Shown here in pieces: positions 17,859 to 29,704 of a DNA stretch of 64,000 nt. The notes beneath the pieces are model-generated. The model had not been told where the DNA came from and did no database searches. It saw nothing but the letters and a program-made list of their open reading frames with translations. Origin of the DNA: CAVVIH01 sp963748295 (GTDB taxonomy: Bacteria > Acidobacteriota > Vicinamibacteria > Vicinamibacterales > 2-12-FULL-66-21); the NCBI GenBank assembly GCA_963748295.1, contig CAVVIH010000001.1, forward strand, positions 310,001-374,000. Direction: 5' to 3'. Made by a program: the position numbers and the translations under genes. The stretch's first letter is position 1. Every line of letters begins with the position of its first letter.

Positions 17859-17864
17859 CGGGCA

Positions 17865-19247
17865 ATGCCAATCATTCTTCCGGAATCCACCGCCACCACC
17901 ATCGACGCGCTGACGCCGCGGCAGATCGTCACCGAGCTCGACAAATACGTCGTCGGTCAGAAGAACGCGAAGCGCGCGGTTGCGATCGCGCTGCGGAACC
18001 GCATGCGGCGTCAGAAGCTCTCGCCGGACCTCGCCGAAGAGATCGCGCCGAAGAACATCCTGATGATCGGGCCGACCGGCGTCGGCAAGACGGAGATCGC
18101 GCGGCGGCTCGCGCGGCTGGCGCAGTCCCCCTTCATCAAGGTGGAAGCGTCGAAGTTCACCGAGGTCGGCTACGTCGGCCGGGACGTCGAATCGATGGTG
18201 CGCGACCTGGTCGAGCTGGCGGTGGACATGATCCGCGAGGAGCGGTTCACCGAGGTGCGGGAGGCGGCGCGGCAGGCGGCCGAGGAGCGCATCCTCGATC
18301 TGCTGCTGCCGCCGCTGCCGACCATCTCCGAGTACGACGAGCAGGCGGCGTCGCTGCGCGAGCAGGCGCAGCGGACGCGCGAGAAGCTGCGGGAGCAGCT
18401 GCGCGAGGGGCGCCTCGATCAGAAGCAGGTCGAGATCGACGTGCGCGAGAAGACGTTCCCGTCGTTCGAGATCATCGCCGGCTCGTCGATCGAGGAAGTC
18501 GACATCAACGTCAAGGACATGCTTCCCGGGCTGTTCCAGGGGCGCACGAAGAAGCGCAAGCTGCGGGTGCCGGAGGCGCTCGATGCGCTGGGCCAGGAAG
18601 AGCAGCACAAGCTGATCGACATGGAGACCGTGGCGCGCGCGGCGGTCGAGCGCGTGCAGCAGTCGGGGATCATCTTCATCGACGAGATCGACAAGGTCGC
18701 CGGGCGCGAGGGCGGCCACGGTCCGGACGTGAGCCGGGAAGGCGTGCAGCGCGACATCCTTCCGATCGTGGAAGGCACCACCGTGAACACCAAGTACGGC
18801 ATGGTGAAGACCGACCACATCCTGTTCATCGCCGCCGGCGCGTTCCATGTGTCGAAGCCGTCGGATCTGATTCCCGAGCTGCAGGGACGATTCCCGATTC
18901 GCGTCGAGCTCGAGGCGCTGGGACGCGAGGAGTTCGTCCGCATTCTCACCGAACCGAAGAGCGCGCTGATCAAGCAATACATGGCGCTGCTCTCGACCGA
19001 GGGACTGTCAATCCGCTTCACCGACGGCGCGATCGGCCGGATTGCCGACTTCGCGACGCTCGTCAACGAGCGCACCGAGAACATCGGCGCCAGGCGCCTG
19101 CACACCGTGATGGAAAAGCTGCTCGACGAGATCTCGTTCGACGCGCCGGACATGGCCGAGCGGTCCGTCGTCGTCGACGAGGGGTACGTCGAGCGGATGC
19201 TCGCCGACATCGTGGGAAACGAAGACCTGTCCCGCTACGTGCTGTGA
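17865..19247 (+). CDS. hslU: ATP-dependent protease ATPase subunit HslU
   Basis: 460 residues, an AAA+ unfoldase that feeds substrates to HslV. LTPRQIVTELDKYVVGQ is the family N-terminus. Walker A GPTGVGKTE lies at 69-77, Walker B GIIFIDEIDK, and sensor regions follow DRVEGTT-like VEGTTV. The central I-domain (about 135-225) is rich in Arg/Glu coiled coil. The C-terminal LSRYVL is the tail that docks into HslV. Intact frame, co-transcribed with hslV; its last bases overlap the next lipoprotein gene (GTGA). Confidence 0.97.
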   Translation: MPIILPESTATTIDALTPRQIVTELDKYVVGQKNAKRAVAIALRNRMRRQKLSPDLAEEIAPKNILMIGPTGVGKTEIARRLARLAQSPFIKVEASKFTEVGYVGRDVESMVRDLVELAVDMIREERFTEVREAARQAAEERILDLLLPPLPTISEYDEQAASLREQAQRTREKLREQLREGRLDQKQVEIDVREKTFPSFEIIAGSSIEEVDINVKDMLPGLFQGRTKKRKLRVPEALDALGQEEQHKLIDMETVARAAVERVQQSGIIFIDEIDKVAGREGGHGPDVSREGVQRDILPIVEGTTVNTKYGMVKTDHILFIAAGAFHVSKPSDLIPELQGRFPIRVELEALGREEFVRILTEPKSALIKQYMALLSTEGLSIRFTDGAIGRIADFATLVNERTENIGARRLHTVMEKLLDEISFDAPDMAERSVVVDEGYVERMLADIVGNEDLSRYVL

Positions 19248-20427
19248 GATTCGCGATCGCGCTGCTCGCTGCCTGCGCCCCGTTCGTCGTTGCCGGATGC
19301 GGGAAAGAAGGGCCGCCGCTGCCGCCGCTGCGGCTGGTGCCGGCTCCGGTTGCGGAAGCGACGGCGCGCCGCACGGCGGCGCGCGTCGAGCTGCGGTTCG
19401 TGCTGCCGACGCGCAACCAGAACGGGGCGGGGCCGATCGATCTTCAGAAGGTGGAGATCTTCGCCATCACGGTGGCGCCGGGCGCCCCGCCTCCGACCAA
19501 CCGCGATTTGATGTCCACCGAACGGCTGGTCGGCACCATTGATGTACGGCCGGAACGCCGAAGAAGGTGCAGCGGCCAAGGAGGATCCATCCGACAAGCG
19601 CCCGCGCCCCGGCGAAGGCGCTTCGTTTGCCGAGGAGCTGACGCCGGAGAAAATGACCCCGCGCGTGGAACCGCTGGCGCAGAAAGAAGCGCCCGTACAG
19701 GATCCGGCGGCGGCGGCGAAGGCCGTGCCGCCAGCACCGGCATACCCGCAGCGCATCTATGCCGTTCGCGGCGTGACGCGCGGCGGCCGACCGGGGCCGC
19801 CGGCGCCGCGGCTGGCGGTACCGCTCGTCGAGCCCGCGGCCGCGCCCGCCAGTCTCGAGGTGCAATACAACGAGCGCACCTTCGTGGTGACCTGGCTGCC
19901 GCCAGCTCGCGAATACGTCCGATGCGCCCGCCGCCGATCCTGTCGCCTTCAACGTGTATGTCGGCGGAGCAGCGTCGCCGGTCAATGCCGCGCCGATCGG
20001 CGAGGCGCGATTCGAGCACGGCCCGGTCCAGTTCGGTGTCGATCAGTGTTTCGTCGTGCGCACGGTGCGGACGGTCCAGAACGTCCGGATCGAGAGCGGC
20101 CCCTCCGAGCCCGCGTGCGTGTCGCCACGCGACACGTTCCCGCCGGCGGCGCCCCGGGGACTCCAGATCGTTGCCGGGCCCGACGGCGTCAGTCTGAGCT
20201 GGGACGCGAACACCGAGGAAGATCTCGCCGGCTATATCGTCTTGCGCGGCGAGTCCCCGGATGAGACACTTCAGGCGCTCTTCACCGAGCCGATACGCGA
20301 CAGCAACTACCGCGACACGGCGGTGAAGCCGGGCGTCACCTACGTGTATCGGCTCGTGGCCGTGGACAAGGCGACGCCGCCCAATACGAGTGCCCAGTCC
20401 GAACCCGCGAGAGTGACCGCGCGATGA
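19244..20427 (+). CDS. lipoprotein with fibronectin type III domains, two +1 breaks
   Basis: A GTG start overlaps the hslU stop. The leader has lipobox VVAGC, then GKEGPPLPPLRLVPAP, an LptM-like proline-rich anchor. A first beta domain (ARVELRFVLPTRNQNG) is followed by an Ala/Pro linker. Two Fn3-like domains end the protein (FVVTWLPP, FNVYVGG; then GVSLSWDANTEEDLAGYIVL and YVYRLVAVD). Breaks near 19545 and 19925 are both +1; corrected length is 393 residues. Its envelope role is unknown. It overlaps the FAH-family gene start (ATGA). Confidence 0.75.
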
Positions 20428-21185
20428 AACGCTTCTTTCGAATCGAGCACAAGGGATCCCCGCGGCACGTGGTTGAAGAGCAGGGGAAATGGCGGCTGGT
20501 GGAGGGGGACATCTTCGACGGTTTCGAGCCGGGTGACTCGATCCTGGCCGGCACCGAGCGTCTGCTCGCGCCGATCGAGCCCTCGAAGATCGTCGCCATC
20601 GGGCTGAACTACAAGGACCACGCGGCGGAACAGAACAAGCCGCTGCCGGCCGAGCCGATGATCTTCCTCAAGCCGTCGACCGCGGTCATCGGTCCCGACG
20701 AGACGATCATTCTTCCCGACGGCGTCGGCCGGGTCGATCACGAGGCGGAAGTCGGCATCGTGATCGGCGCCCGCGCGCGCCACATCGCCGAAGAGGACGC
20801 GCGGCGCTACGTCTTCGGCCTCACGTGCGTGAACGACGTCACCGCGCGCGAGCTGCAGAAGCGCGACATCCAGTTCACGCGCGCCAAGGGCTTCGACACG
20901 TTCGCGCCGCTCGGGCCGTGCATCGCCACCGGCATCGAATACAACGCGCCGGGCGGCATCGGCGTCGAGGGCTGGGTCAACGATGCGCGCCGGCAGGCCT
21001 CGTCCACGCGCGAGCTGATCTTTCCGATCGACAAGCTCGTCGCGTTCGTCTCGGCGGTGATGACGCTGCTGCCCGGCGACGTGATCTCGACCGGAACCCC
21101 GGCCGGCGTCGGCCCCCTTCAACGGGGCGATCGTGTCACGATCAAGGTATCAGGCGTGGGCGAGCTGTCGAACCGGGTCAGGTAG
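20424..21185 (+). CDS. fumarylacetoacetate hydrolase family protein
   Basis: 253 residues. The C-terminal FAH fold is complete: IVAIGLNYKDHAAEQNKPLP, the HEAEVGIVIG metal-binding string (with E-x-E), FGLTCVNDVTAR, KGFDTFAPLGPCI and DVISTGTPAGVGPL. It is the short type, like 2-hydroxyhepta-2,4-diene-1,7-dioate isomerase or acylpyruvase (FAHD1-like). Substrate is likely a 2-oxo acid derivative but cannot be named. It overlaps the preceding lipoprotein gene by four bases. Confidence 0.9.
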   Translation: MKRFFRIEHKGSPRHVVEEQGKWRLVEGDIFDGFEPGDSILAGTERLLAPIEPSKIVAIGLNYKDHAAEQNKPLPAEPMIFLKPSTAVIGPDETIILPDGVGRVDHEAEVGIVIGARARHIAEEDARRYVFGLTCVNDVTARELQKRDIQFTRAKGFDTFAPLGPCIATGIEYNAPGGIGVEGWVNDARRQASSTRELIFPIDKLVAFVSAVMTLLPGDVISTGTPAGVGPLQRGDRVTIKVSGVGELSNRVR

Positions 21186-21203
21186 AGAACACACGAGGTT
21201 TTT

Positions 21204-21857
21204 ATGAAGCTGTTCATCGATACCGGGAATCTGAAGGAAGTCGAAGCGCTCGTGCCGCTCGGCATCATCGACGGAATCACGACGAATCCGTCGCTGCTCG
21301 CGAAGGAAGGCGGCGACTATCGCGCCATCCTCAAGAAGATCTGCGCACTCGTCAAGGGACCGACCAGCGCGGAAGTCGTGGCCACCGACGCCGAGGGCAT
21401 GATTCGCCAGGGACGCGACCTCGCCTCGATCGACGAGCACATCGTCGTCAAGGTCCCGTTCACGCGGGAAGGGGTCAAGGCGTGCAAGGCGCTCTCGTCC
21501 GAGGGACTGCGCGTCAACGTGACGCTGGTGTTCTCGGCGACGCAGGCGCTGGTCGCCGCGAAGGTCGGCGCGACGTTCGTGAGCCCGTTCGTCGGCCGGC
21601 TTGACGACATCGCGACGTCGGGCATGGGGCTGATCCAGGAGATCATCGAAATCTACGAGAACTACGAGTTCAAGACCGAGATTCTCGTCGCGTCGGTGCG
21701 CCACCCGATGCACATCGTCGAGGCCGCGCGGATGGGCGCCGATATCTGCACGTGCCCGGCGGCGGTGATCGAAGCCATGTTCAAGCACCCGCTGACCGAC
21801 ATCGGTCTCGAGAAGTTCCTCAAGGACTGGGAAAAGGCACAGGCTGTGAAGGCGTGA
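21204..21857 (+). CDS. fsa: fructose-6-phosphate aldolase / short transaldolase
   Basis: 217 residues, the size of the TalC/FSA subfamily. It opens MKLFIDTGNLKEVE. GITTNPSLLAKEG is the family signature and HIVVKVPFTREG holds the Schiff-base lysine. NVTLVFSATQALVAAKVGA, SPFVGRLDDI and ILVASVRHPMHIVEAA follow. It makes or cleaves C-C bonds of sugar phosphates by a lysine imine. It starts 18 bases after the FAH-family gene. Transaldolase and aldolase activities cannot be separated by eye. Confidence 0.92.
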   Translation: MKLFIDTGNLKEVEALVPLGIIDGITTNPSLLAKEGGDYRAILKKICALVKGPTSAEVVATDAEGMIRQGRDLASIDEHIVVKVPFTREGVKACKALSSEGLRVNVTLVFSATQALVAAKVGATFVSPFVGRLDDIATSGMGLIQEIIEIYENYEFKTEILVASVRHPMHIVEAARMGADICTCPAAVIEAMFKHPLTDIGLEKFLKDWEKAQAVKA

Positions 21858-21861
21858 CGCA

Positions 21862-23405
21862 TTGGACACGCTGAAGCACCTGCAGGAGCTCGAGCGCCGC
21901 GCGGAGCTTGGCGGCGGCGAAGACCGCCTGAAGCGGCAGCACGAGGCCGGCAAGCTCACCGCCCGCGAGCGCATCGATCTGCTCTTCGATCCCGGCACCT
22001 TCGACGAGGCCGACAAGCTCGTCACCCACCGGTGCCGGGACTTCGGCATGGAGAATCAGATCGTGCCCGGCGACGGCGTCGTCGCCGGCGTCGGCCGGGT
22101 CGAGGGCCGGACGGTCTATGCCTTCGCGCAGGACTTCACCGTCTTCGGCGGATCGCTGTCGGAGACCAACGCCGCGAAGATCGTGAAGATCATGGATCTC
22201 GCGATGAAGATGGGGGCGCCGGTCGTCGGGCTGAACGATTCGGGCGGCGCGCGCATCCAGGAAGGCGTGCTGTCGCTCGGCGGATACGCTGACATCTTCC
22301 TGCGCAACACGCTCGCATCCGGCGTCATTCCGCAGATCTCCGCGATCATGGGACCGTGCGCCGGCGGCGCGGTGTACTCGCCGGCGATCACCGACTTCAA
22401 CATCATGGTCGAGTCGACGAGCTACATGTTCGTGACCGGGCCGGATGTGCTCAGGACCGTCACCCACGAGGAAGTCTCGAAAGAGCAGCTCGGCGGCGCG
22501 CGCACGCACAACGAGACGAGCGGGGTCGCGCACTTCTCGGTGCCGAACGATCGCGACTGCCTGCAGCTGATTCGCGAGCTGCTCGGCTACATGCCTTCGA
22601 ACAATCTCGACGGTCCGCCGGTGCGCGAAACCTCCGATCCGCCCGATCGCGAGGACGCGGCGCTCGACAGCCTCGTGCCCGAGTCGCCGAATCAGCCGTA
22701 CGACATGCACGACCTGATTCAGTCGATCGCCGACGAAGGCGCGTTCCTCGAGGTGCACCGCCACTACGCGCGCAACATCATCGTCGGGTTCGCGCGGCTG
22801 GCCGGCCGCAGCGTCGGCATCGTCGCCAACCAGCCGGCGCACCTCGCCGGCACGCTCGACATCGACGCCTCGGTCAAGGCGGCGCGCTTCGTGCGGTTCT
22901 GCGACGCGTTCAACATTCCGCTCGTCACGTTCGAGGACGTGCCCGGGCTTCCTTCCGGGCACGCGCCAGGAATACGGCGGCATCATCCGGCACGGCGCCA
23001 AGCTGCTCTTCGCCTTCGCGGAAGCGACGGTTCCGAAGGTGACGGTCATCACGCGCAAGGCCTATGGCGGCGCGTACTGCGTCATGTCGAGCAAACATAT
23101 CCGCACGGACGTGAACTTCGCCTGGCCGACCGCCGAGATCGCCGTGATGGGCCCCGAGGGGGCGGTGAACATCCTCTACAAGCGCGAGCTCGAGAGCTGC
23201 CCCGAATCCGGCGACGCTGCGCGCCGAGAAAGTCGCCGAGTTCCGGCAGAAGTTCGCCAATCCCTACGTCGCGGCCTCGCGCGGATTCGTCGACGAGGTG
23301 ATCCGGCCGCGGCAGACCCGCGCCAAGCTGATCGAAGCGCTCGCCACCCTCCAGACCAAGCGCGACCGCAACCCGCCGAAGAAGCACGGCAACATCCCGC
23401 TCTGA
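21862..23405 (+). CDS. acyl-CoA carboxylase carboxyltransferase subunit (PccB-like), two +1 breaks
   Basis: Biotin-dependent carboxyltransferase of the propionyl-CoA/methylmalonyl-CoA type. N-half: KLTARERIDLLFDPGTF, AFAQDFTVFGGSLSE, GAPVVGLNDSGGARIQEGV and MGPCAGGAVYSPAITDF (oxyanion-hole glycine). C-half: NIPLVTFEDVPG, then in the next frame EYGGIIRHGAKLLFAFAEA, ITRKAYGGAYCVM and WPTAEIAVMGPEGA. Breaks near 22948 (CCCGGC to CCCGGGC) and 23212 are +1. Corrected length is 513 residues, right for the family. The start is TTG at 21862, five bases after the previous stop. It forms a set with the two genes that follow. Confidence 0.9.
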
Positions 23406-23479
23406 CCCGCGCAGGCCCAAATGCCTGCCTCTGTTACAATTAGCAGGCGAACCGACCTGCCCCTGAGAATCTGCGATCT

Positions 23480-24996
23480 GTGAAAATCCTGATTGCCAAC
23501 CGCGGCGAGATCGCTGTGCGCGTCGCTCGCGCGTGCCGCGAGATGACGATCCCGACGGTCGCCGTCTACTCCGACTGCGATCGTGACGCGCGCCACGTTC
23601 GCGAGGCGGATCAGGCCGTCCATATCGGGGCCAGCGAGGCGGCACGCAGCTACCTGCGAATCGACGCGATTGTCGACGCGGCGCGCCGCACCGGCGCCAC
23701 CGCGGTGCATCCCGGCTACGGGTTCCTCGCCGAGAACGCCGCCTTCGCCCGCGCGTGCCGTGACGCGGGCCTGACGTTCATCGGACCCTCTCCCGAGGCG
23801 ATCGCGCTGATGGGCAGCAAGACGGCCGCTCGCAGCGCCGCGATCCGCGCCGGCGTGCCGGTCGTGCCCGGCACGGAACGGCCGCTGGATGTCCGCGTCA
23901 CCGACGACGAGATCCTGCGCATCGCCGACGAAATCGGCTACCCCATCGTCGTAAAAGCAGTGGCAGGCGGCGGCGGAAAGGGCATGCGCGTCGTCGAACG
24001 CAGCCGAGGACGTCTCGGCGGCGGTACGCACGGCACGCTCGGAAGCGCTGGCGGCGTTCGGGGATGCGAGCATCTATCTCGAGCGGCGCCTCGCGCGGCC
24101 GCGGCACATCGAGATCCAGCTGCTCGGCGACAGCGCCGGCACCGTTATCCCGTTCGTCGAGCGCGAGTGCTCGATTCAACGGCGGCACCAGAAGGTGGTC
24201 GAAGAATCGCCGTCCATCGCCGTTTCTCCCGAGCTGAGGGCGCGGATCGCCGGCGCGGCTGCCAGCGTGGCGCGCGCGGTCAGCTACACCAATGCCGGCA
24301 CGATCGAGTTCCTGCTCGACGAGGACGGTTCCTTCTACTTCCTCGAGATGAACACGCGTCTCCAGGTCGAGCACCCGGTGACGGAGATGGTGACGAGGAC
24401 CGATCTCGTGCAATGGCAGATTCGGCTCGCGCAGGGGGAACGGCTCGACATCGATCCCGCTCGCGCGCTGACTCCGCAAGGGCATGCAATCGAATGCCGG
24501 ATCTACGCCGAGGATCCGGACAGCCACTTCATGCCTTCGCCTGGATTGATCCGCGCGCTGCGTCCCGCGTCCGGCCCCGGCATCCGCGACGACGGCGGGG
24601 TCAGCGCCGGCTACATGGTGCCGGTCTACTACGATTCGATGATCGCGAAGCTGATCGCCTGGGCCGCCACCCGGAACGAAGCAATCGCGCGGATGTCGCG
24701 GGCGCTCGCCGAATACCAGGTACTGGGAATTCGGACGACGATTCCGTTCTTCGTCTGGCTGATGCGCCAGCCCGAGTATCAGTACCGGACGGTACGACAC
24801 CACCTATCTCGATCGACTGCTGTTGGAACGGGAGGGAGCGTCGTTCAGCGAGCTGAGCGCCGCCGAGACCGAGCTGGTCGCGATTGCCGCGGGTGTCGAC
24901 GCGTTTCTGAGGGCCCAACGCGGCGCCGAGGCAGCGGCGGTCCCGCAGTCCAGCCACTGGCTGCAGGCGGCGCGCCGAGAGGCGCTGCGCGAATGA
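23480..24996 (+). CDS. accC: biotin carboxylase subunit of acyl-CoA carboxylase, two +1 breaks
   Basis: ATP-grasp enzyme that carboxylates biotin with bicarbonate and ATP. It begins MKILIANRGEIAVRVARACR from a GTG start. HPGYGFLAENAAFARAC, PIVVKAVAGGGGKGMRVV (ATP loop), IPFVERECSIQRRHQKVVEE, and FLEMNTRLQVEHPVTEMV are all diagnostic. Breaks near 24005 (AGCGAG to AGCCGAG) and 24793 (ACGTAC to ACGGTAC) are +1. Corrected length is 504 residues. It overlaps the BCCP gene by ATGA. A TACAAT -10-like element lies about 40 bases upstream of the start. Confidence 0.93.
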
Positions 24997-25535
24997 CATT
25001 CGAAGTCGAGATCGACGGACGTCTGGTGTCCGTCGCCATCGAGCGCGCCGGGAAGGGCCGATACCGTGTGGCGATCCTGCCTCCCGCGGGAAGCGACGGT
25101 CCCGCTCGGGAGCCGCGCGAGGTCGATGCCGCCCGCGTCGGGGACTACGGGCTGTCGCTGCTGCTGGACGGCGGCGGCAACGCCAGCCGCGAGGTTCAGA
25201 TCGCGCCCGCTGGTGCGCGGGGTGAGTTTCTCGTCAGCCTCGATGGCCGTACCGTGCCGGTGATGGTGAACGGCCGGCGTACCCGTCGCACCACCGGCGA
25301 CGCGGCCGGCGGCGCTCACGGCGAGCAGTCGATCGTCGCGCCGATGCCTGGACGCGTGGTCCGCGTGCTCGTCGGTCCCGGCGACGAGGTCCAGGCCCGG
25401 CAGCCGCTCGTCGTCGTCGAGGCGATGAAGATGGAGAACGAATTGCGATCGCCCCGTGCCGGGACGATCAAGGAGGTGACCGTGTCGGCCGGCATGTCCG
25501 TCGACGCCGGCCGGGTACTCGTCACCGTCGCCTGA
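24993..25535 (+). CDS. biotin carboxyl carrier protein
   Basis: 180 residues. The C-terminal biotinyl/lipoyl domain (about 112-180) carries the biotin lysine K146 in VVVEAMKMENEL, preceded by IVAPMPGRVVRVLV. The N-terminal 100 residues resemble the linker domain that joins carboxylase and carrier in acyl-CoA carboxylases (MTFEVEIDGRLVSVAI). Translation is coupled to the biotin carboxylase by an ATGA overlap. Intact frame. Confidence 0.92.
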   Translation: MTFEVEIDGRLVSVAIERAGKGRYRVAILPPAGSDGPAREPREVDAARVGDYGLSLLLDGGGNASREVQIAPAGARGEFLVSLDGRTVPVMVNGRRTRRTTGDAAGGAHGEQSIVAPMPGRVVRVLVGPGDEVQARQPLVVVEAMKMENELRSPRAGTIKEVTVSAGMSVDAGRVLVTVA

Positions 25536-25542
25536 GCGAACG

Positions 25543-28500
25543 ATGTCCGAAGAGCCACAGCAGCCCGACGAGCAGGAGCCGCTCGAAACGCCGGCGGCCG
25601 CGAACGACGCGCCGCCGACGAAGCGCCGCGGCCGGAAGCGTCGCGCGCTGCTGCGGCTGATGGCGGTGCTGCTCGCGCTCGTCGCCGGGGTGCTCGTCAC
25701 GGTGCTCACCGTCGACCTCGGTCCACAGGTCCGGGACCGCGCGGAGCGCGAGGGATCGAACTATCTCAAGCGGCCGATGCACATCGGCAAGGTGGTCGCG
25801 AGGCTGGTCCCAGGCGAATTCGAGTTTCACGACCTGGTGATCGAGGGGCTGACGCCCAGCGACCGGCCGTTCCTCGTCGCAAAAAAGATCGCCGTCCGGC
25901 TGCCATGGTGGACCGCATTCAGCCGCCGGCTGATCATCGAATCGGTCACCATGACCGACTGGGAGATGGTGATCGAAACGTTCCCATCGTCACCGCAGTA
26001 CCCGAACGGTCGCCACAATCTTCCCAAGTTCACTCCCGATCCGAAACCGCCCGGCGGCAAGCCGGTGGATTTCACGACGACGCTGCGGTCGGTGCTGGCG
26101 ACGCAGGGGCAAGCTGATTTACGAGGATCATGGGACGCCATGGGGCATCGTGGCACCGAACCTCACGGTGCAGATGTATCGGAGCCCGCTGACGAACGAC
26201 TACCGCGGGCGCGCGTCGTTCTTGCACGGCACCGTGGACATCCTGTCGTATCTGCCGTTCCGCGCGGACATGCAGTCGCGGTTCAGCATGAACGGGACGA
26301 AGGTCCACTTCGATCGGATGGACCTGGCGACCGACGGCGCGCAGTCGATCGCCACCGGCGATCTGGACTTCAAACGCTGGCCCGAACAGCTGTATCAGGT
26401 GCGATCGCGCATCGATTTTCCGACCCAGAAGAACATCTTCTTTCACGGGCAGAACTTCAACGTGTCCGGCGCCGGAGACTTCACCGGCACGTTCCATCTC
26501 TTCAAGGGCGGCCGCGAGCTGAAGGGCAGCTTCGTCAGCGATGTGGCCGGCGTCAACGACTGGCGCTTTCCGAAGCTGCGCGGCGACGTCTTGTGGGTGC
26601 CGGATCGTCTCGAGATCACGAACGCGCGGAGTGAACTGTATGGCGGCACCGCGAAGTTCGACTACCGGATGATGCCGCTGAACCGCCGCGGAACGCCGGC
26701 GCGCGCCTCTTGGGACGTGCAGTACGAGAACGTCAACCTGCCGCGGCTGACGGACTTTCTCGAGACGCAGGGACTCCGGCTCGACGGCACCGCCACGGGA
26801 CGAAACAAGTTCGAGTGGCCGATTGGCAAGTGGGCCGAGAAGCGCGGCGGCGGCGAAATCACTTTCCAGCCGCCGGCAGGCTTCAGGGCGATGACGCGCG
26901 ACATGCCGTCCGATCGGCTCGCCGAGATCCTCGCCCAGCCAGCAGAAGAAGGTCCGTTCAATCCCCGGACACCGCTCGGGTACGTTCCGCTGGCCGGCCG
27001 CATTACCTACGAGCTGGATCCTGAGTGGATCGTCCTGCGGGACGGCTGGGCCGCGACCTCGAAGACCTACGTGTCCTTCGGGGGACGGACCGCGTTCGGC
27101 CAGCGGTCGGACATTCCGTTTCACGTCACCAGCCTCGACTGGCAGGAGAGCGACCGGGTGCTCGCCGGCATCATGACCGCGTTCGGCGCCTCCACGCGGC
27201 GCGGTGCCGATCGGCGGCTACGGCGGTTTCGATGGCGTCATGCGCGAATCGTTCTCGAGGCCGCGGATCGAAGGACGCTTCTGGGGCGAGCGGTTGAAGG
27301 CGTGGGATGTCGTCTGGGGAAGCGGCCGTGCCGACCTGACGATTCAGAACAGCTATGCCTTCGTTTCGAACAGCGTGCTGGCGACCAGCGATTCGGAGAT
27401 CCGTGCGGACGGGCAGTTCTCGCTCGGCTTCCCGCGCAAGGACGGCGCCGAGGAGATCGATGCGCGCGTCAGGATCAACCGCCGGCCGCTCGCCGATCTT
27501 CGACACGCGTTCGAGCTCGACGACTACGACATGGACGGGCTCGTCTCCGGCGAGTACCACATCTTCGGCAACTACCTGACGCCGCACGGATTCGGCAAAT
27601 TGATCATCGAGAAGGGCGTCGCCTACGGCGAGTCCTTCGACGTGGCGACCTCGTCGCTCCGGTTCGAGGGCAACGGTGTCCGGCTCGATCGCCTCGACAT
27701 CACGAAGGGCACCGGCACCGTGACGGGCGCCGCGTGGGTCGGCTGGGACGGCACGTATTCGTTCGACGCGGACGGGCGGCGGATCGCCGTCGAATCGCTC
27801 GACACCGTGTCCTTTCCACGCGCGCCGCTGTCGGGCCTGCTGTACTTCAACGCGACCGGCGCCGGCGAGTTCGAGTCGCCGCGGTACGACGTCAAACTCC
27901 GCGTCGACGATCTGTTCGCCGCCGACGAAGGCATCGGCCAGCTCACCAGCCAACTCCTGATTCGCAACGAGGACCTCACCATCGCGCAGCTCGAGGTCTC
28001 GTCGCCGCGTCTCGCGCTCTCGGGCTCCGGACGCGTGGCGCTCACGCCGGAGATGGACGGCGAGATCAACCTGCGCTTCACCGACGCGTCGCTCGATCCG
28101 TACGTTCGATTCTTCCAGCCCCGGCTGTCGCCGTTCACGACCGCCATCGTCAGCGGAACCGTCAGGATCTTCGGCGAGCTGGCGAACGTCGACCAGCTGG
28201 TGGTCGACGCGACGGTCGAGCAGGCGGACCTGAAGCTGTTCGACTACCCGGTGAGGAACGAGGGGCCGATCCAGTTCGCGCTGGATCAGAACGTCGTCGA
28301 GATCCGCCGGCTGCGGCTCGCGGGTGACGGCACGCAGCTCCAGGTCGGCGGCCGGCTGTCACTCCGCGAGAAGCGGATCGCGATCGAGGCGCTCGGCGAC
28401 GCGAACCTCGGCATCCTGCAGGGCTTCTTCCGCGACATCCGCAGCCGCGGCCGCGCGACGCTGACCGCGCAGATCAACGGACCGTTGAGCGAGCCGGTGT

Positions 28501-29704
28501 TCGGCGGGTCGGCAACCATCACGGACGGGCGGCTGCGCCATTTCTCGCTGCCGCACTCGCTCGAGGAGATCAACGGCACGATTGCATTCGCGCCCGACGG
28601 CCTGCGGCTCGAAGGGGTGACCGGCCGCCTCGGCGGCGGCGACGTCAGCTTCGGCGGACGCATCGGGCTCGACGGCTTCTCGATCGGCAACCTGAGCCTG
28701 ACGGCTTCCGGCACTCGCATGAACGTTCGCTATCCCGAGGGATTCCGATCGCTCGTCAATGCCGACCTCGAGCTGACTGGCACGCTGAGCGCCGCCACGC
28801 TCAGCGGCAACGTCCAGGTGCTGGATGCGCTCTGGTCGCGCAACTTCGACACGACGCCGGATCTCTTCAACCTCGGGGGAGGCTCGACGCCGGCGTTCGT
28901 GGCGAGCGGCCCGGCGCAGACGATTCCGCTGCGGTTCGACGTCAGCGTCAACGCGCCGTCGACGCTCAGGATCGAGAACAACGTGGCGTCGATGGTGGCG
29001 AGCGCGGACCTGCGGCTCGGCGGGACCTACGACCGGCCGACGCTCTTCGGCCGCGCCGAGATCGACCGCGGCTTCATCACGTTCGAAGGCAACCGCTACA
29101 TCGTGCGCCAGGGCAGCGTGGACTTTCTGAACCCGTCCCGGATCGAGCCCTTCTTCGACATCGAGGCGGAAACGCGCATTCGCGTTCCGGGCCAGACCTA
29201 TTTCGTCACCATCGCGCCTCAGCGGGACGCCGAGTCGGCTGGCGCCGCCGTCACTGAATTCCGATCCCCCGCTGCCGACGGTGGATATCATCTCGCTCAT
29301 CTTCGGCGGGACCGTCGGCAACGACGCGGAGCTCAGGGCCCTGAGCGCGACGGGGACGCAGCAATCCGAAGAGGCGCTGCTGCGGCAGGCGGTGGCGCGC
29401 GCGCTGGCGAGCCCGTTCTCGGCCCGCGTCAACACTCTCTTTCAACAGTCTGCTCGGCACGACGGTGCAGATCGCGCCCACGCTCGGCAACGAAACCGAT
29501 CCGCTGGCGCCCTCCGCGCGGCTCGTCATCGGCAAGCGCGTGTCCAACAGCGTCTACCTGACGTTCGCGCGCTCGCTCGGCAACACCCAGCGCGATCAGA
29601 TTCTGGTGCTCGAATACGACCAGAACGATCGGCTCGGCTGGATCCTGTCGCAGAACGGCGACGGCACGTTCGCCATCGACTTCCGCGTGCGGCACCGTTT
29701 CTGA
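25543..29704 (+). CDS. tamB: TamB/AsmA-like envelope protein, four +1 breaks
   Basis: Very large inner-membrane-anchored periplasmic protein, 1385 residues after correction. A disordered N-terminus and one membrane helix (LMAVLLALVAGVLVTVL) are followed by an AsmA-like start (VVARLVPGEFEFHDLVIEGL). Over 1000 residues of repeating beta strands follow, the groove fold of lipid-transport bridges. The C-terminal TamB domain is recognisable (GTYDRPTLFGRAEIDRGFIT, GNRYIVRQGSVDFLNP, PTVDIISLIFGG). Breaks near 26107, 27190, 29258 and 29451 are all +1. It ends overlapping an Omp85 gene, the TamA-TamB arrangement. Probably moves phospholipid to, or folds proteins in, the outer membrane. Confidence 0.87.

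Noticed and set aside
17292..18977. Minus-strand open frame opposite hslVU
   Set aside because: Same shadow pattern; hslV and hslU explain every base.
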